64,000 bases of DNA. Origin: Leptospiraceae bacterium (GTDB lineage: Bacteria > Spirochaetota > Leptospiria > Leptospirales > Leptospiraceae). The stretch covers positions 167,549-231,548 of the forward strand of contig JADJSX010000013.1 in the NCBI GenBank assembly GCA_016711485.1, in the 5' to 3' direction. The position numbers were made by a program, and so were the translations under genes. Under the pieces are notes generated by a model, which saw only the letters and a program-made list of their open reading frames with translations, was not told where the DNA came from and searched no databases. Positions 27,892 to 38,200 of the stretch are shown here, piece by piece; the stretch's first letter is position 1; every line of letters begins with the position of its first letter.

Positions 27892-29933
27892 AAATCTGGA
27901 TAATCCCATATACTTTCGTATGAGTCATATAATTCAGCATGTTCTAAAAACTTTTTATAAAATTCGTGGTTCCCTATCGTAGAACTATCACCAATGACGA
28001 CTAATCTTAGTTTGGCGCGAGTCATTGCCACATTCATTCGCCTTGTATCTGAAAGAAATCCTACCTCCCCTACTTCATTCGATCGGACAAGGCTAATATA
28101 GATTATATCCATTTCTCTACCTTGAAATGAGTCAATGGTTGAAATCTCAATATTGTAAATGCTCGCCAATTTCGTTTCTTCCAATAAATCTCTGAGAATA
28201 ATAATCTGATCATTGTACGGAGATAATACTCCAATGGAAATTTTATTTCGAACTTCGGAATTCAAATTCCAATTTTCTAAACATAACTTTAAATGACTTA
28301 TTAAAATTTCGGCTTCCCTTCGATTAGAAATACTCAATGTTTCCTCATTTAACTTTTCTTCAGAATCTGATCCGGCTGTATCTAGAAAACATAGGGGCGA
28401 AATTCTATCTATATATCCACAAACTTGATCTAATGTTTTTTTTTTTACTGATAAATCTGCTTTTAAATGATTAGAGTAAAACAATTCGTTTGAAAATTCC
28501 ATAATTTCTTCATGCATTCGATATTGTGTATCTAACAAAATATAAGGAATTTTCATATTACTTGTATGAGTAATATCTTTACTTTGATTACTATTATTTT
28601 GCTCTGACCGAAATATAATTTTTTCAAATAAGGATACATCTAATTTGCCTCGAATACCTTCCGGAGACTTTACAACAGGAGGAAGTTGTTTATGATCCCC
28701 ACAAAAAATAACTCGGTTCGCTCTCATAATTGCAATCCATGTCGCTGGTTCTAGTGCTTGAGTTGCTTCATCAATAAATACGGTCTTAAAATACATTTTA
28801 CTCGCAGGAGAATTTGTAATTCCGACAAATGTAGAACAAATTGCCTCTGATTTATCTAAAATATCTTTCTGGATCGTAAATTCCAAATTACGGATAATTC
28901 CGAATAACTCTTTGGCTTCATTTTTAAGGGCTGTTCGTTCTTCTCTTTCAGCTTTACCAAAATTTCTTTTGAATTTAAATGCTTTTTTTTGTAATTGTAA
29001 TGCTTCCTTTTTATATTGCAACATTGTATCGTAATCTGGATGTGAGTGCAATTTTGCTTCAAACGTAAAGGCTTCCGAATTTTCTGACACACGTGCTGGA
29101 TTTCCAATTCGTAAAACATTCACTCCTAACTCAGATAATTTTTCTACGAGTAAATCAACTGCATTATTACTTGCCGCACAAACTAAAACTTGTTTTTCGT
29201 CTTTTACGGCTTCTTGTATTATCCTCACTAAGGTTGTAGTTTTACCTGTTCCAGGCGGGCCTTGTATTAAAGAAAAGTCACGAGTATTTAGTGCAAGCGA
29301 ATAAGCCAGATTTTGTGAATCATTCAATTCTTTTACAATGGGATTTTTTTGAAGTTCGACAGAGGTTTCTTTATAACCGAGTAATATTTCTCGTAAATCT
29401 GCCAAACGATTATTACTAGCAGAAATAACTTTAGACAAAGCAAACTTCATTTCTTTATAACTTGTCTCGTTATAAAATAAGTCTACTCCCAATTTGCCTT
29501 CATCAAACCAATCTGGCATTTCCGATTCTGGAATCATCACGTACATTGTTTCGTCTTTAATTTTTCGAATTGTTCCAAATATACGGTATTCTTTTTTTTC
29601 ATCCTTGGACAAACCTTCTTTGTTTGTAAAAATTGAAACTGTTTGTCCGGAATGGAATTTATGATTTTTTGCCTTTTCTGGATTCGTACGAATACTTAAG
29701 ATTAATCGTTCCGAAGAAGTAACCTCTTCTAATTCGATTTGGACAGGGTACCAAGTTACGCCATTTTTCTGGCGTTCGGCTGGGCTAGTTTCGGAAAGTA
29801 AAGTTTCATATTCACTTCTTTCGTATTCCTGCTCCAATTCCAATAATTGGAGAGTATTTTCTAATTCTTCTATAGAGTTCAAAATTGTTATTCCTAACTC
29901 TAACTTGGTTTTTTGAAATAAAAAGTAAACCAA
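27888..29933 (-). CDS. UPF1/IGHMBP2-like superfamily 1B DNA/RNA helicase
   Basis: 681 residues. Helicase motifs: I, IQGPPGTGKTTTL (about 224); Ic-like VCAASNNAVDLLVEKL; II, FIDEATQALEPATW (about 393); III, GDHKQLPPVV (about 414); IV, LDTQYRMHEEIMEFSNELF; V, ISTIDSFQGREMDII (about 602); VI, RRMNVAMTRAKLRLVVIGD (about 633-651). The N-terminal 190 residues form an oligonucleotide-binding beta-barrel, as in IGHMBP2. The ends overlap the CsgG-like gene by four bases (27888-27891), convergent. TTG 29933 is the most upstream start. Role probably in nucleic-acid repair or RNA metabolism. Confidence 0.9.
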   Translation of the reverse strand: MVYFLFQKTKLELGITILNSIEELENTLQLLELEQEYERSEYETLLSETSPAERQKNGVTWYPVQIELEEVTSSERLILSIRTNPEKAKNHKFHSGQTVSIFTNKEGLSKDEKKEYRIFGTIRKIKDETMYVMIPESEMPDWFDEGKLGVDLFYNETSYKEMKFALSKVISASNNRLADLREILLGYKETSVELQKNPIVKELNDSQNLAYSLALNTRDFSLIQGPPGTGKTTTLVRIIQEAVKDEKQVLVCAASNNAVDLLVEKLSELGVNVLRIGNPARVSENSEAFTFEAKLHSHPDYDTMLQYKKEALQLQKKAFKFKRNFGKAEREERTALKNEAKELFGIIRNLEFTIQKDILDKSEAICSTFVGITNSPASKMYFKTVFIDEATQALEPATWIAIMRANRVIFCGDHKQLPPVVKSPEGIRGKLDVSLFEKIIFRSEQNNSNQSKDITHTSNMKIPYILLDTQYRMHEEIMEFSNELFYSNHLKADLSVKKKTLDQVCGYIDRISPLCFLDTAGSDSEEKLNEETLSISNRREAEILISHLKLCLENWNLNSEVRNKISIGVLSPYNDQIIILRDLLEETKLASIYNIEISTIDSFQGREMDIIYISLVRSNEVGEVGFLSDTRRMNVAMTRAKLRLVVIGDSSTIGNHEFYKKFLEHAELYDSYESIWDYPDF

Positions 29934-30090
29934 ATTCTTTTTCCTTGAGTAAAAAGCGAACTCACTGTGAATTTCAGCAAAAAACGAATTCGATTCAAAT
30001 GAATCATAACTGTATTCACAAATTCTAATAAAGGATTGCGTAATACTACCTTCTTTTAAAAAATAGATTCCATACTAGAGGATTATACTT

Positions 30091-31845
30091 ATGAAATACT
30101 ATTTAATCATTGCCATTCTTATTTTAAATCAATCATTTATATTTGCAGAAACTAAAGTTGAGTCACAGAACTTTCTTGAAGCAGCGACAAAAGGAGATTT
30201 TGCGTTAATTGAATCTGAACTTAAAAAAGGATTCGACATTAATACTAGTGATGAAAATGGAAACACCGCACTTCATATAGCGGCATTAAAGGCTAATTTA
30301 GAATTAACCAAATTCCTACTACAAAAAGGAGCTAATTTAAACCAGAAAGACGGAAACGGTGATTCACCATTAGCCAACGCTGCAGCCGTTGGAAGTTTGG
30401 AAGTAGTAAAACTTCTAATCGAAAAAGGATCTGAAGTAGATTCTAAAAATCAGACAGGATGGACTCCTCTTCGTTGGGCGTCTAATGAAGGTTATCTGCC
30501 AATTGTAAACTTTTTAATTGAGAAAGGAGCAGAAATTTATCCGCTCTATATGGCAGATAGGTATTTTTTAGAAGAAGCAAAAAATGGGAATCTCGATGGG
30601 ATGCAAAAGTATTTAAATAAAGGTGCTAGTATAAATGCAGTAGACGAAGACGGAATAAGTGCCTTACTTTATGTTACTTCTAATTTAAGTCTTAATAACT
30701 CTGAAAAATATAAAACAGATGTATTTGAGTCAGTCAAATTTCTCGTAGAAAATGGTGGAGACTTAAATGAAAAAAGTCCCACTGGATTTACTCCATTATT
30801 GTATTCTATGCATAACAACCATATTCCGCTGATTCAATACTTAATCTCTCAAAATGCAAGTTTAGCGGATGTAGACTCAAATGGAGATACATGTCTCATA
30901 CTTGCGTCAAGAATAGGAAATTTAAAACTAGCTCAATTTTTTCTAGAAAAAAAAGCAGATACAAATCTTAAAAATTATAGCGGAGAAACTGCGCTTCATG
31001 CATCCAGTAAAACAGGCCAACTAGAAATAGTAAAAACCCTTTTAAATTTAGGGGCGGATATCGATTCAGAGGATAACAATAAATTTACTCCTCTTTTGGT
31101 AGCAGCTCGGGCCGGACATGAAAGCGTGGTTAAACTTTTACTTTCATCTGGGGCAAATATAAACCATAAGGAAGAGAGAAATTATTCAGCACTTATGTTA
31201 GCAGCGGAAAATGGGCATTTGACCACTGTAAAAATTCTAACTGAGGCTGGAGCTGATAAAACAATTAAATCGACCTATTATCCTTACGGTGACGTTATTG
31301 CAATCGCAAAGAAAAAAAGTCAAACTAAAGTAGTAGAATATTTAGAGTCCACAAATTTAAACTCACTTAATAAATCTAATTCCCTTTCAAAAACAGATTT
31401 AAATGATCTTTTGAAAGTATTCTCTTTATTAAATGAACAAATCAAAGGGCGAAATAAGGATGGATTTACCGCTTTACATTGGGCATGCAAAAATGAAAAT
31501 TTAGAACTCGTAAAATTTGTAATTTTACCAGAAAATCTAAACCAAAAAGATAAACAAGGTTTTACCCCACTTCACTACTCGATAAAATCTGGAAATTTAG
31601 AAATTACCAAATTTCTAATAGAAAAAGGAGCTGATAAAAATACTAAGAATAATAATGGTAAAACTCCAATTGATATCGCTCCTAAAAAAAGCAAACCTAC
31701 TCTGATAAAAATTTTAAATACTACAAAACTAATTCCACTACAAAAATCGACTAAGAATATAAAAAGTGAATCAAACTCAAATGATAGTTTTAATCTGGAA
31801 GACGATGCGGAAGAAGAAAAAAATTCGGACGATTCGGAAGAATGA
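30091..31845 (+). CDS. Secreted ankyrin-repeat protein
   Basis: 584 residues with a signal peptide (MKYYLIIAILILNQSFIFA, cleaved near ETKV). About 13 ankyrin repeats of 33 residues cover roughly 25-550, for example GNTALHIAALKANLELTKFL and GETALHASSKTGQLEIVKTL. The repeats are interrupted by a divergent stretch near 380-450. A Ser/Asp/Glu-rich acidic tail ends the protein. Ankyrin repeats bind proteins; export into the periplasm or outside is implied by the signal peptide. The partner is unknown. Confidence 0.9.
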   Translation: MKYYLIIAILILNQSFIFAETKVESQNFLEAATKGDFALIESELKKGFDINTSDENGNTALHIAALKANLELTKFLLQKGANLNQKDGNGDSPLANAAAVGSLEVVKLLIEKGSEVDSKNQTGWTPLRWASNEGYLPIVNFLIEKGAEIYPLYMADRYFLEEAKNGNLDGMQKYLNKGASINAVDEDGISALLYVTSNLSLNNSEKYKTDVFESVKFLVENGGDLNEKSPTGFTPLLYSMHNNHIPLIQYLISQNASLADVDSNGDTCLILASRIGNLKLAQFFLEKKADTNLKNYSGETALHASSKTGQLEIVKTLLNLGADIDSEDNNKFTPLLVAARAGHESVVKLLLSSGANINHKEERNYSALMLAAENGHLTTVKILTEAGADKTIKSTYYPYGDVIAIAKKKSQTKVVEYLESTNLNSLNKSNSLSKTDLNDLLKVFSLLNEQIKGRNKDGFTALHWACKNENLELVKFVILPENLNQKDKQGFTPLHYSIKSGNLEITKFLIEKGADKNTKNNNGKTPIDIAPKKSKPTLIKILNTTKLIPLQKSTKNIKSESNSNDSFNLEDDAEEEKNSDDSEE

Positions 31846-31950
31846 ATGATTCGTGTATCCGCAGCAATTATTAACAAATACCAATTGCTCTCTACACAAA
31901 TCATTCATCTCACTTACAAACTTGAGATAAAATAAACTCAATTTTACTTA

Positions 31951-32063
31951 CTCACCTTACGCTATCGCTATTAATTCATTAAAAGTTTCTAATATACCCT
32001 TTGCCAAAAGTATTCTCAAGATTTTCCTTCTTTCCATAAATTACCAATTTTGCGTAAGATGAG
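31951..32063. repeat. MITE-B copy 2 (113 bp)
   Basis: Ends CTCACCTTACGC and, read inward from the right, CTCATCTTACGCAAAA. A perfect 7-bp direct repeat TTACTTA flanks it (31944-31950 and 32064-32070). The right copy of the repeat contains the stop codon of the gene on the minus strand (32068-32070). The element carries an internal extra 17-18 bases (31999-32023 region) that match a MITE-A end. Confidence 0.8.
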
Positions 32064-32067
32064 TTAC

Positions 32068-33780
32068 TTATCCTTTTTTCTTTTTATTTCCGGCTGGTTC
32101 TTCAATTACCAGTGATTCTTCCTTGCTGACCACAGTTTGCCCTTCTATCATTTCTATTGCATTTGGAATTAAAATACTAGATCCGATAGGCGGAATGATA
32201 ACTAAATTTTTAAACCCAAGTTCTTTTTCTATTGGTAAATTACAGGATACAGTCGATGGACTAGAATATTTAACTGGCATTGGATCAGAATCAGAACCTT
32301 CTACCATAAGTTTCATTCCATCCACAAATCCAGCTCCGATTAAATGTAAATCAATACTCTGTTCTCGAATAGAAATTTTACGTGGAATAACTCGATTAAC
32401 CGCAACTTTGTCTCCAAATACTTTTCCACCAATATAACCTGTTTGGCTGGAAACCAAAAGTCCGTGCAAAGTAGAAGGAATATCTGGCAAACCATTCAAA
32501 GTATTGTTTAGATATAAATTATACAAATACACGATTACTGCTACCACTGTGAAAAGTAATAACTGTAAACGGGTAATATCGATTACACCATTTTCCATAA
32601 ACAAATCACTTAGTTTGGGAGGAGTATCGGAAATTGCATTTTTGGGATTCTTTTTATTTAAAAAATGAGACGCTATAAATCCAGAATAGCTAATACTCAT
32701 TAGCCCCACTAAGGAAGGATTAAAATCTGGAATTTTTCCATTTTGAAGTAATATACCAAAAGCGATTGCAATATAAAAATAACTTCCAGTCAAAACTACT
32801 GTCCATGTAAATGCTTGAAAACGAGACAAACTATATGTATTCGTATTTTTATCTAAAAGCACATAGGGAATAAAGTTCCATTTACCAATCAATAAACTAA
32901 TAAAACCTAAACCAATAACAGTAACAACAATTGCGAGTCCTATTACTTTTTTATTCCAATTTTTGGGAAGTATAGTAACTTTCATAAATGAGCTCGGACG
33001 ACCATCTACAAAAACTTTTAACTTTATGCTCTTTCTAAAAAAAGCCTTTTCAGCAAGTTGTTTTAAATACGGAGTTGTTGGGATAATGAAATTCATATGT
33101 TGAACTCCATCGAGCGTACTTGAAATATAAAATGGAGAAGTTTTTGCACGCATCTGCATATATTCAATAGGTTGATATTCAGAAAACTCCAAATCTTCTG
33201 GCAAATCCATATCAATCGTACTATCATCGAGATCATAGAAATAAATATCAATTTTGTCTACATCAGAACCAAAATTTTTTCCTGACATCGTAATCGTATC
33301 CCCAATTACACCTCCCATTGGAGAAAGACCTGTGACTAACGGCTGTTTGTCTTCCTCATAATTTTCAGGCATCTCAAAGAATTCTTCATCTAACAAACGA
33401 TCTTTATCTTCAGTAGAATCACCAATATAAAGTTTGACCTTAGTTCTACCTGATGGTATTTTATTGTAAACGTTTATGAAAAACTCTACTAAGTTTTTTC
33501 GTTCTTGGTACACAGAGCCTGGATAAATTTGGGTTTTCGTATTTCCTATTTCTATTCGAAATCTTTTCTCTTTTTTCCCTTTTAGGATTTCAATCATTTC
33601 ATCTGGATCTAAACCTCGAATTGCCATACGATAGTCGCCTTTCGATAAATCCAGTGAGTCCACATATTCGATTGAATATTCAGACTTTGAACCTTCCTTT
33701 GATTGCGAATTTACGGCAATTGGCAAACAAAAAAGAAATATAGAAAATAATATTGTATATTTAAAATCTTTTATCACCAA
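32068..33780 (-). CDS. IPT/TIG-domain membrane protein, unknown function
   Basis: 570 residues with a signal peptide (FSIFLFCLPIAVNS). Residues about 145-275 contain an IPT/TIG-type beta domain with VTGLSPMGGVIGDTITMSG. Four or so membrane helices follow at about 280-460 (for example VIGLAIVVTVIGLGFISLLIG). A second beta domain comes at about 465-555 (RKISIREQSIDLHLIGAGF), and a Lys-rich end. The membrane topology suggests both beta domains face the same side. The stop codon lies inside the TTACTTA duplication of MITE-B copy 2. The gene overlaps the small 33761-34024 gene by 20 bases. Confidence 0.65.
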   Translation of the reverse strand: MVIKDFKYTILFSIFLFCLPIAVNSQSKEGSKSEYSIEYVDSLDLSKGDYRMAIRGLDPDEMIEILKGKKEKRFRIEIGNTKTQIYPGSVYQERKNLVEFFINVYNKIPSGRTKVKLYIGDSTEDKDRLLDEEFFEMPENYEEDKQPLVTGLSPMGGVIGDTITMSGKNFGSDVDKIDIYFYDLDDSTIDMDLPEDLEFSEYQPIEYMQMRAKTSPFYISSTLDGVQHMNFIIPTTPYLKQLAEKAFFRKSIKLKVFVDGRPSSFMKVTILPKNWNKKVIGLAIVVTVIGLGFISLLIGKWNFIPYVLLDKNTNTYSLSRFQAFTWTVVLTGSYFYIAIAFGILLQNGKIPDFNPSLVGLMSISYSGFIASHFLNKKNPKNAISDTPPKLSDLFMENGVIDITRLQLLLFTVVAVIVYLYNLYLNNTLNGLPDIPSTLHGLLVSSQTGYIGGKVFGDKVAVNRVIPRKISIREQSIDLHLIGAGFVDGMKLMVEGSDSDPMPVKYSSPSTVSCNLPIEKELGFKNLVIIPPIGSSILIPNAIEMIEGQTVVSKEESLVIEEPAGNKKKKG

Positions 33781-34024
33781 ATCGTCCCCCTATTTTTTTT
33801 CCTTTTCCTTTTTTGATTTTATCCTTTGAACTGTCATTCGAAGAATCCTTTTTTTCTTTAGATTCATCCTCTGTCGAATCTTCTGATTTTTTTGGGTCTT
33901 TTGTGTTTTTCGATTTTTGTGTAAGAACAAACCCATTTTCAGAAGTTTGGTCAACCGCTACTGCAAAAACAAAAATTGGGAATAATAAAATACTGATAAC
34001 TAAAGTAATGATTCGTAAACTCAT
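33761..34024 (-). CDS. Small secreted lysine/serine/aspartate-rich protein
   Basis: 87 residues: a signal peptide (ISILLFPIFVFA, cleaved near VAVDQ) followed by a highly charged, low-complexity tail rich in Ser, Lys, Asp and Glu (for example KDPKKSEDSTEDESKEKKD) ending in GKGKKIGGRFGDKRF. It overlaps the start of the IPT/TIG protein gene by 20 bases. Short, biased composition makes homology uninformative; it may be an accessory or adhesive envelope peptide. Confidence 0.5.
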   Translation of the reverse strand: MSLRIITLVISILLFPIFVFAVAVDQTSENGFVLTQKSKNTKDPKKSEDSTEDESKEKKDSSNDSSKDKIKKGKGKKIGGRFGDKRF

Positions 34025-34080
34025 AATCGCTCCTTATTAAAAAAGTTTGCAATTATAATAAGTCTAAGTCAATGAATTTT

Positions 34081-35286
34081 CTATTTTCTAAGAAGTTTGC
34101 GAATCGCCTTTTGAAGTCCATCTATACTCAAAAAATACATGGGAACCAAATCCCAAATAGCTTCAATCGTTTCGTGGTGCCAATATCGTCGATCATCTGG
34201 ATTCAACCAAACTGAATCTGGAAAATACTCTGTTAAATCTCTCAGTCGATCTAAGCCGGTTTTTAATTTTACTTCTGGTTGTTTGTGTTTTAAATACCCG
34301 TAACCGTAATAATCAAACATTCCTGTTTTATTAAAAAGTTCATATGGATGCATGGAAGCGTCGCCGACATAAATTACTTTTGTATCGGGACGAAATTTTT
34401 TAGTGAGTTTGGAAACAGAAACTTTTTTGGACAGACTCGCATCCGGAAACACACTATCGTAGATAATATTGTGAAAATAATAGTAGTGAAATTCTTTAAA
34501 GTGATTGAGTTGATGACTCGCACTAAATAATTTACTTACTCGAGCAGCATGTGGACTCATACTCCCACCTACATCCATAAGGAGTAAAAGTTTTAAATCA
34601 TTTTTTCGAGATCTTTCATGAACTAATTCTAATTCGCCGCCATTATTACAGGTTTTATCAATGCTTTTTTGAATCGAAAATTCAAGCCTACCTTCTTTTT
34701 TAAGACTACGAAGTTTCTTTAAGGCAACTTTGATTTGGCGCACATTCAAAGTTTCATCCGTTCGATAATCCTTAAATCTCCTTTCATCAATTACGTCAAA
34801 TGCTGTTTTACCGCTAGAATCTCCTCCGGCACGAACACCGTTTGGGTTAAATCCTGAATTCCCGAAGGCAGAAGTTCCCTTTGTTCCGACCCATTTATTT
34901 CCGCCATCGTGACGCTCTTTTTGTTCTTCCAGTCTTTTTTGTAGATTTTTTAGAACTTCTTCATACTCCAAATTGGTGGCGGCATTTTTTTGTTCTTCTG
35001 GAATTTCTCGTTCAATTGCTTTTTTGAGCCATTCATCGATAAGAGATTTCATCTCGTTATCCGCTCCTACTTGACCTTTAAAAACTTCTGCAAATATCAA
35101 ATCAAAATCGTCGTAGTGTTTTACATCTTTTATAAGACAATTTCGGGAAATAGAATAAAATTCATTTACAGATAGTGAGCCATTTCGATCGGAAAAATAA
35201 GAAATTGCTTTTAATAAATCAATAAATTCCGCAGTAGAAACAGGAATTTTTCTATTTTTTAGTCTGTAAAAAAAATGAGTAAACAT
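34081..35286 (-). CDS. VWA-domain protein (CoxE-like)
   Basis: 401 residues. The N-terminal half is helical (about 1-90), followed by a region with Gly-rich and basic segments (KWVGTKGTSAFGNSGFNPNG). From about residue 230 a von Willebrand A domain reads LKLLLLMDVGGSMSPHAARVS, and later VIYVGDASMHPYELFN. The MIDAS motif is DVGGS rather than the textbook DxSxS, and the second motif position is aspartate (GDAS). CoxE-like proteins pair with MoxR-type AAA ATPases in assembling metal cofactors or complexes; no MoxR gene is seen here. Only six bases separate it from dnaE upstream, so it is probably cotranscribed with it. Confidence 0.8.
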   Translation of the reverse strand: MFTHFFYRLKNRKIPVSTAEFIDLLKAISYFSDRNGSLSVNEFYSISRNCLIKDVKHYDDFDLIFAEVFKGQVGADNEMKSLIDEWLKKAIEREIPEEQKNAATNLEYEEVLKNLQKRLEEQKERHDGGNKWVGTKGTSAFGNSGFNPNGVRAGGDSSGKTAFDVIDERRFKDYRTDETLNVRQIKVALKKLRSLKKEGRLEFSIQKSIDKTCNNGGELELVHERSRKNDLKLLLLMDVGGSMSPHAARVSKLFSASHQLNHFKEFHYYYFHNIIYDSVFPDASLSKKVSVSKLTKKFRPDTKVIYVGDASMHPYELFNKTGMFDYYGYGYLKHKQPEVKLKTGLDRLRDLTEYFPDSVWLNPDDRRYWHHETIEAIWDLVPMYFLSIDGLQKAIRKLLRK

Positions 35287-35292
35287 AGGAAC

Positions 35293-38200
35293 CTAAGCAG
35301 AGTATTTTAAAATTTCATCCCCAATTGTATAAAACACACTATCATTTCCTAATAGTTGGGATAATCTAGAAAGTAATTCACGAGTTGGTTCAACCGAATA
35401 ATGATTGTGTGCCCGAATCACTTTTTTGAGATTAGGATCTCCCGTAAGATGAAAAAATACAGAGGAATTTCCTTTAAATGCAGTGAGTATAGAATACAGA
35501 TTATTAACCACTTGGTTATCACTAAAATCTTTTGGATTAATTTTGATATGAAGTGATTTTTCTAACTTTGCAACTAAATTGTCTTCATTTAAAATCTCTA
35601 CATCATTAACTATGATTTGACCACGAAGTTCAGTTTCTCCAATTTCTACTTTTTGTAGTAATCCTTTAATGAAAACTGCTTGGTCTTCTTTCATAAACTC
35701 TTTGAATTTTACGAAAGTTCTAGGAAATACAGTACAATCAATGTCTCCTGTAAAATCTTCTAGTTTAAAATTCATAAACTCTTCATTTTTTTTGGTATAT
35801 TTTACTTCTGGACTAGTAATGATACCGCATAATTCTACTTTTGCGCCAGAAGATACTCCATCAATTTTTTCAATGGTCAAAGAGGAAAGAGTCGAAAGTT
35901 TAGCTCTGTATTTATCGAGAGGATGACCAGATAGAAATAATCCGGAAACTAACTTTTCTCTTTTTAGTTTGTCGTCGAGTTCCCACTCTTCTGAATTTTT
36001 AGGAAGATTTAAAGAAAAATTTTCAGAGCTTGCACCCATAAAAAGATTTCCCTGTCCTTCTAATTTACGAGTTTGTTCTTTTGCCGCATAGTTAGAGATT
36101 GCGTCTACCGACTCAAAAAGACATTTGCGAGTATAACCAAACGAATCAAACGCACCAACCTGAATAAGTGCTTCTAGAACACGCTTATTTACACAATGTG
36201 TATCTATATTCAGTAAAAAGTCATTTAGTGTTTTAAAGCCTCCGGCCTTTTTTCTGGACTCAATTATACTATTAGCCGCAATTGAACCTACACCTTTTAA
36301 CGCCGAAATCCCGAAACGAATTGTATTATCCGCTGGAATACTAAAACTTGCTTCTGATTCGGTAACATCTGGATTTAGAATTTTAATTCCCATTTCCCGA
36401 GCGTTGTTGACGAATTTTACAATTGCACTTGTGTCATTACCGTCAGACGCAAGAAGGGCAGTCATATACTCTGTCGGGTAATTCGCTTTAAAATACGCAG
36501 TCTGGTAGGTTACTAACGCATAAGCTACAGAATGCGATTTATTAAATCCGTATCCACCGAATTTTTCGAGTAAGTCAAATAAGTCAGACGCAAGTTTTCC
36601 ATCTATTTTTTGAGCGATTGCACCGGCGACAAATTTTATTTTTAAGTCTGCCATTAGATCTAACTTTTTCTTTGCCATCGCTTTACGAAGAACATCGGAT
36701 TCACCCATCGTAAATCCGCCAACGACACGCGAAATACTCATCACCTGCTCTTGGTATACCGCAACTCCGAATGTTTCCTTCAATATTGGCTCGCAGGATG
36801 GATGCGGATAGGCTACTTTTTGTTTGCCGCTCTTTCTATCTAAATAATCCTGCAACATCCCAGAGTCCATTGGACCGGGACGATACAATGCAATGAGGGC
36901 AACAATTTCCTCAAAGGTATTTACCTGTGACTTGGCAACTAGGTCAGTGATTCCATTCGACTCTAACTGGAATATACCTAGTGTATTCGCTTTTTTTAGT
37001 AAAGAGTAAGTCTTTGAATCGTCAATAGGCAGTTCATCGGGTACGATTTTGATTCCGTGGCGTTTTTCTACTAAGTGAACTGCATAATCAAGTGTAGTTA
37101 AGTTCTTGAGCCCTAAAATATCCATCTTGATTAAACCAACACTTTCTAGTTGGTCTTTATCGTATTGAGTAACAATAGCTCTACCAGGTTTTCCTTTTTC
37201 TGCGACTGTGGAAAGTGGTACAATTTCTTCTAGCGGATAAGGAGAAATTACCACACCTGCCGCATGTCGTCCCGGCTGACGGTAGTTACCTTCTAGTTTT
37301 TCGGCGATGTAAAATAACTTACGGTTTGTATCATTTTTTTCTTTGATTTGTTTTAAATCGTTGGAGACATCCACTGCTTCTGCGATAGAAATTCCCAATT
37401 TAGATGGAAATGCTTTTGAAATTTCATTAGATTCAGCGAAGCTAATATTGAGTACCCGCGCTACGTCTTTCAATGCAGCTTTTGCAGCTAGGCTTCCAAA
37501 CGTAATGATCTGACCTACTTTGTCTTTGCCGTATTTTTCTTTGATGTAATTGATTACTTGGTCACGTTTTTCTACACAAAAGTCAGTATCCACGTCGGGC
37601 ATATCTTTCCGGTCTGGATTTAAAAATCGTTCAAAAAGTAAATTATAACGAAGGGGGTCAATATTTGTTATCCCCAAAGCATAGGATACAATAGAACCAG
37701 CCGCAGATCCACGCCCCGGTCCAACTGGAATTCCGGAGTTTCGCGCAAAATCAATATAATCCTGTACGATTAAAAAATATCCAGCAAAGTGCATATTACG
37801 AATTGTATTTAATTCAAAGTCTACTCGGTCTTGGATTTCTTTTGTGACAACTGGGTATTTCTTTTTGATTCCATCGTCGACTAATTTTACTAAAAAGGAA
37901 TCGGTATCATATCCTTCGGGAACTTTGAAATCAGGAAGTAGATTGTTTCCAAATTTGAAATTGAGATCGCATTTGTCCCGAATTTCAAGTGTATTGCGCA
38001 TTGCTTCTGGAATTTCTGGAAATAGTTTTGCCATTTCAGCAGGATTTTTTACATAAAATTCTTGGTTAAAACCAAAACGCATTTCATCGTCGATTTTCTT
38101 TTGCATTCCAATTCGAAGCAAAATATCCTGAGCACTTTGGTCATCTTTGGTGAGGAAGTGGGAATCATTCGTAACAACAAGCGGAATTCCCGCTTTCTTG

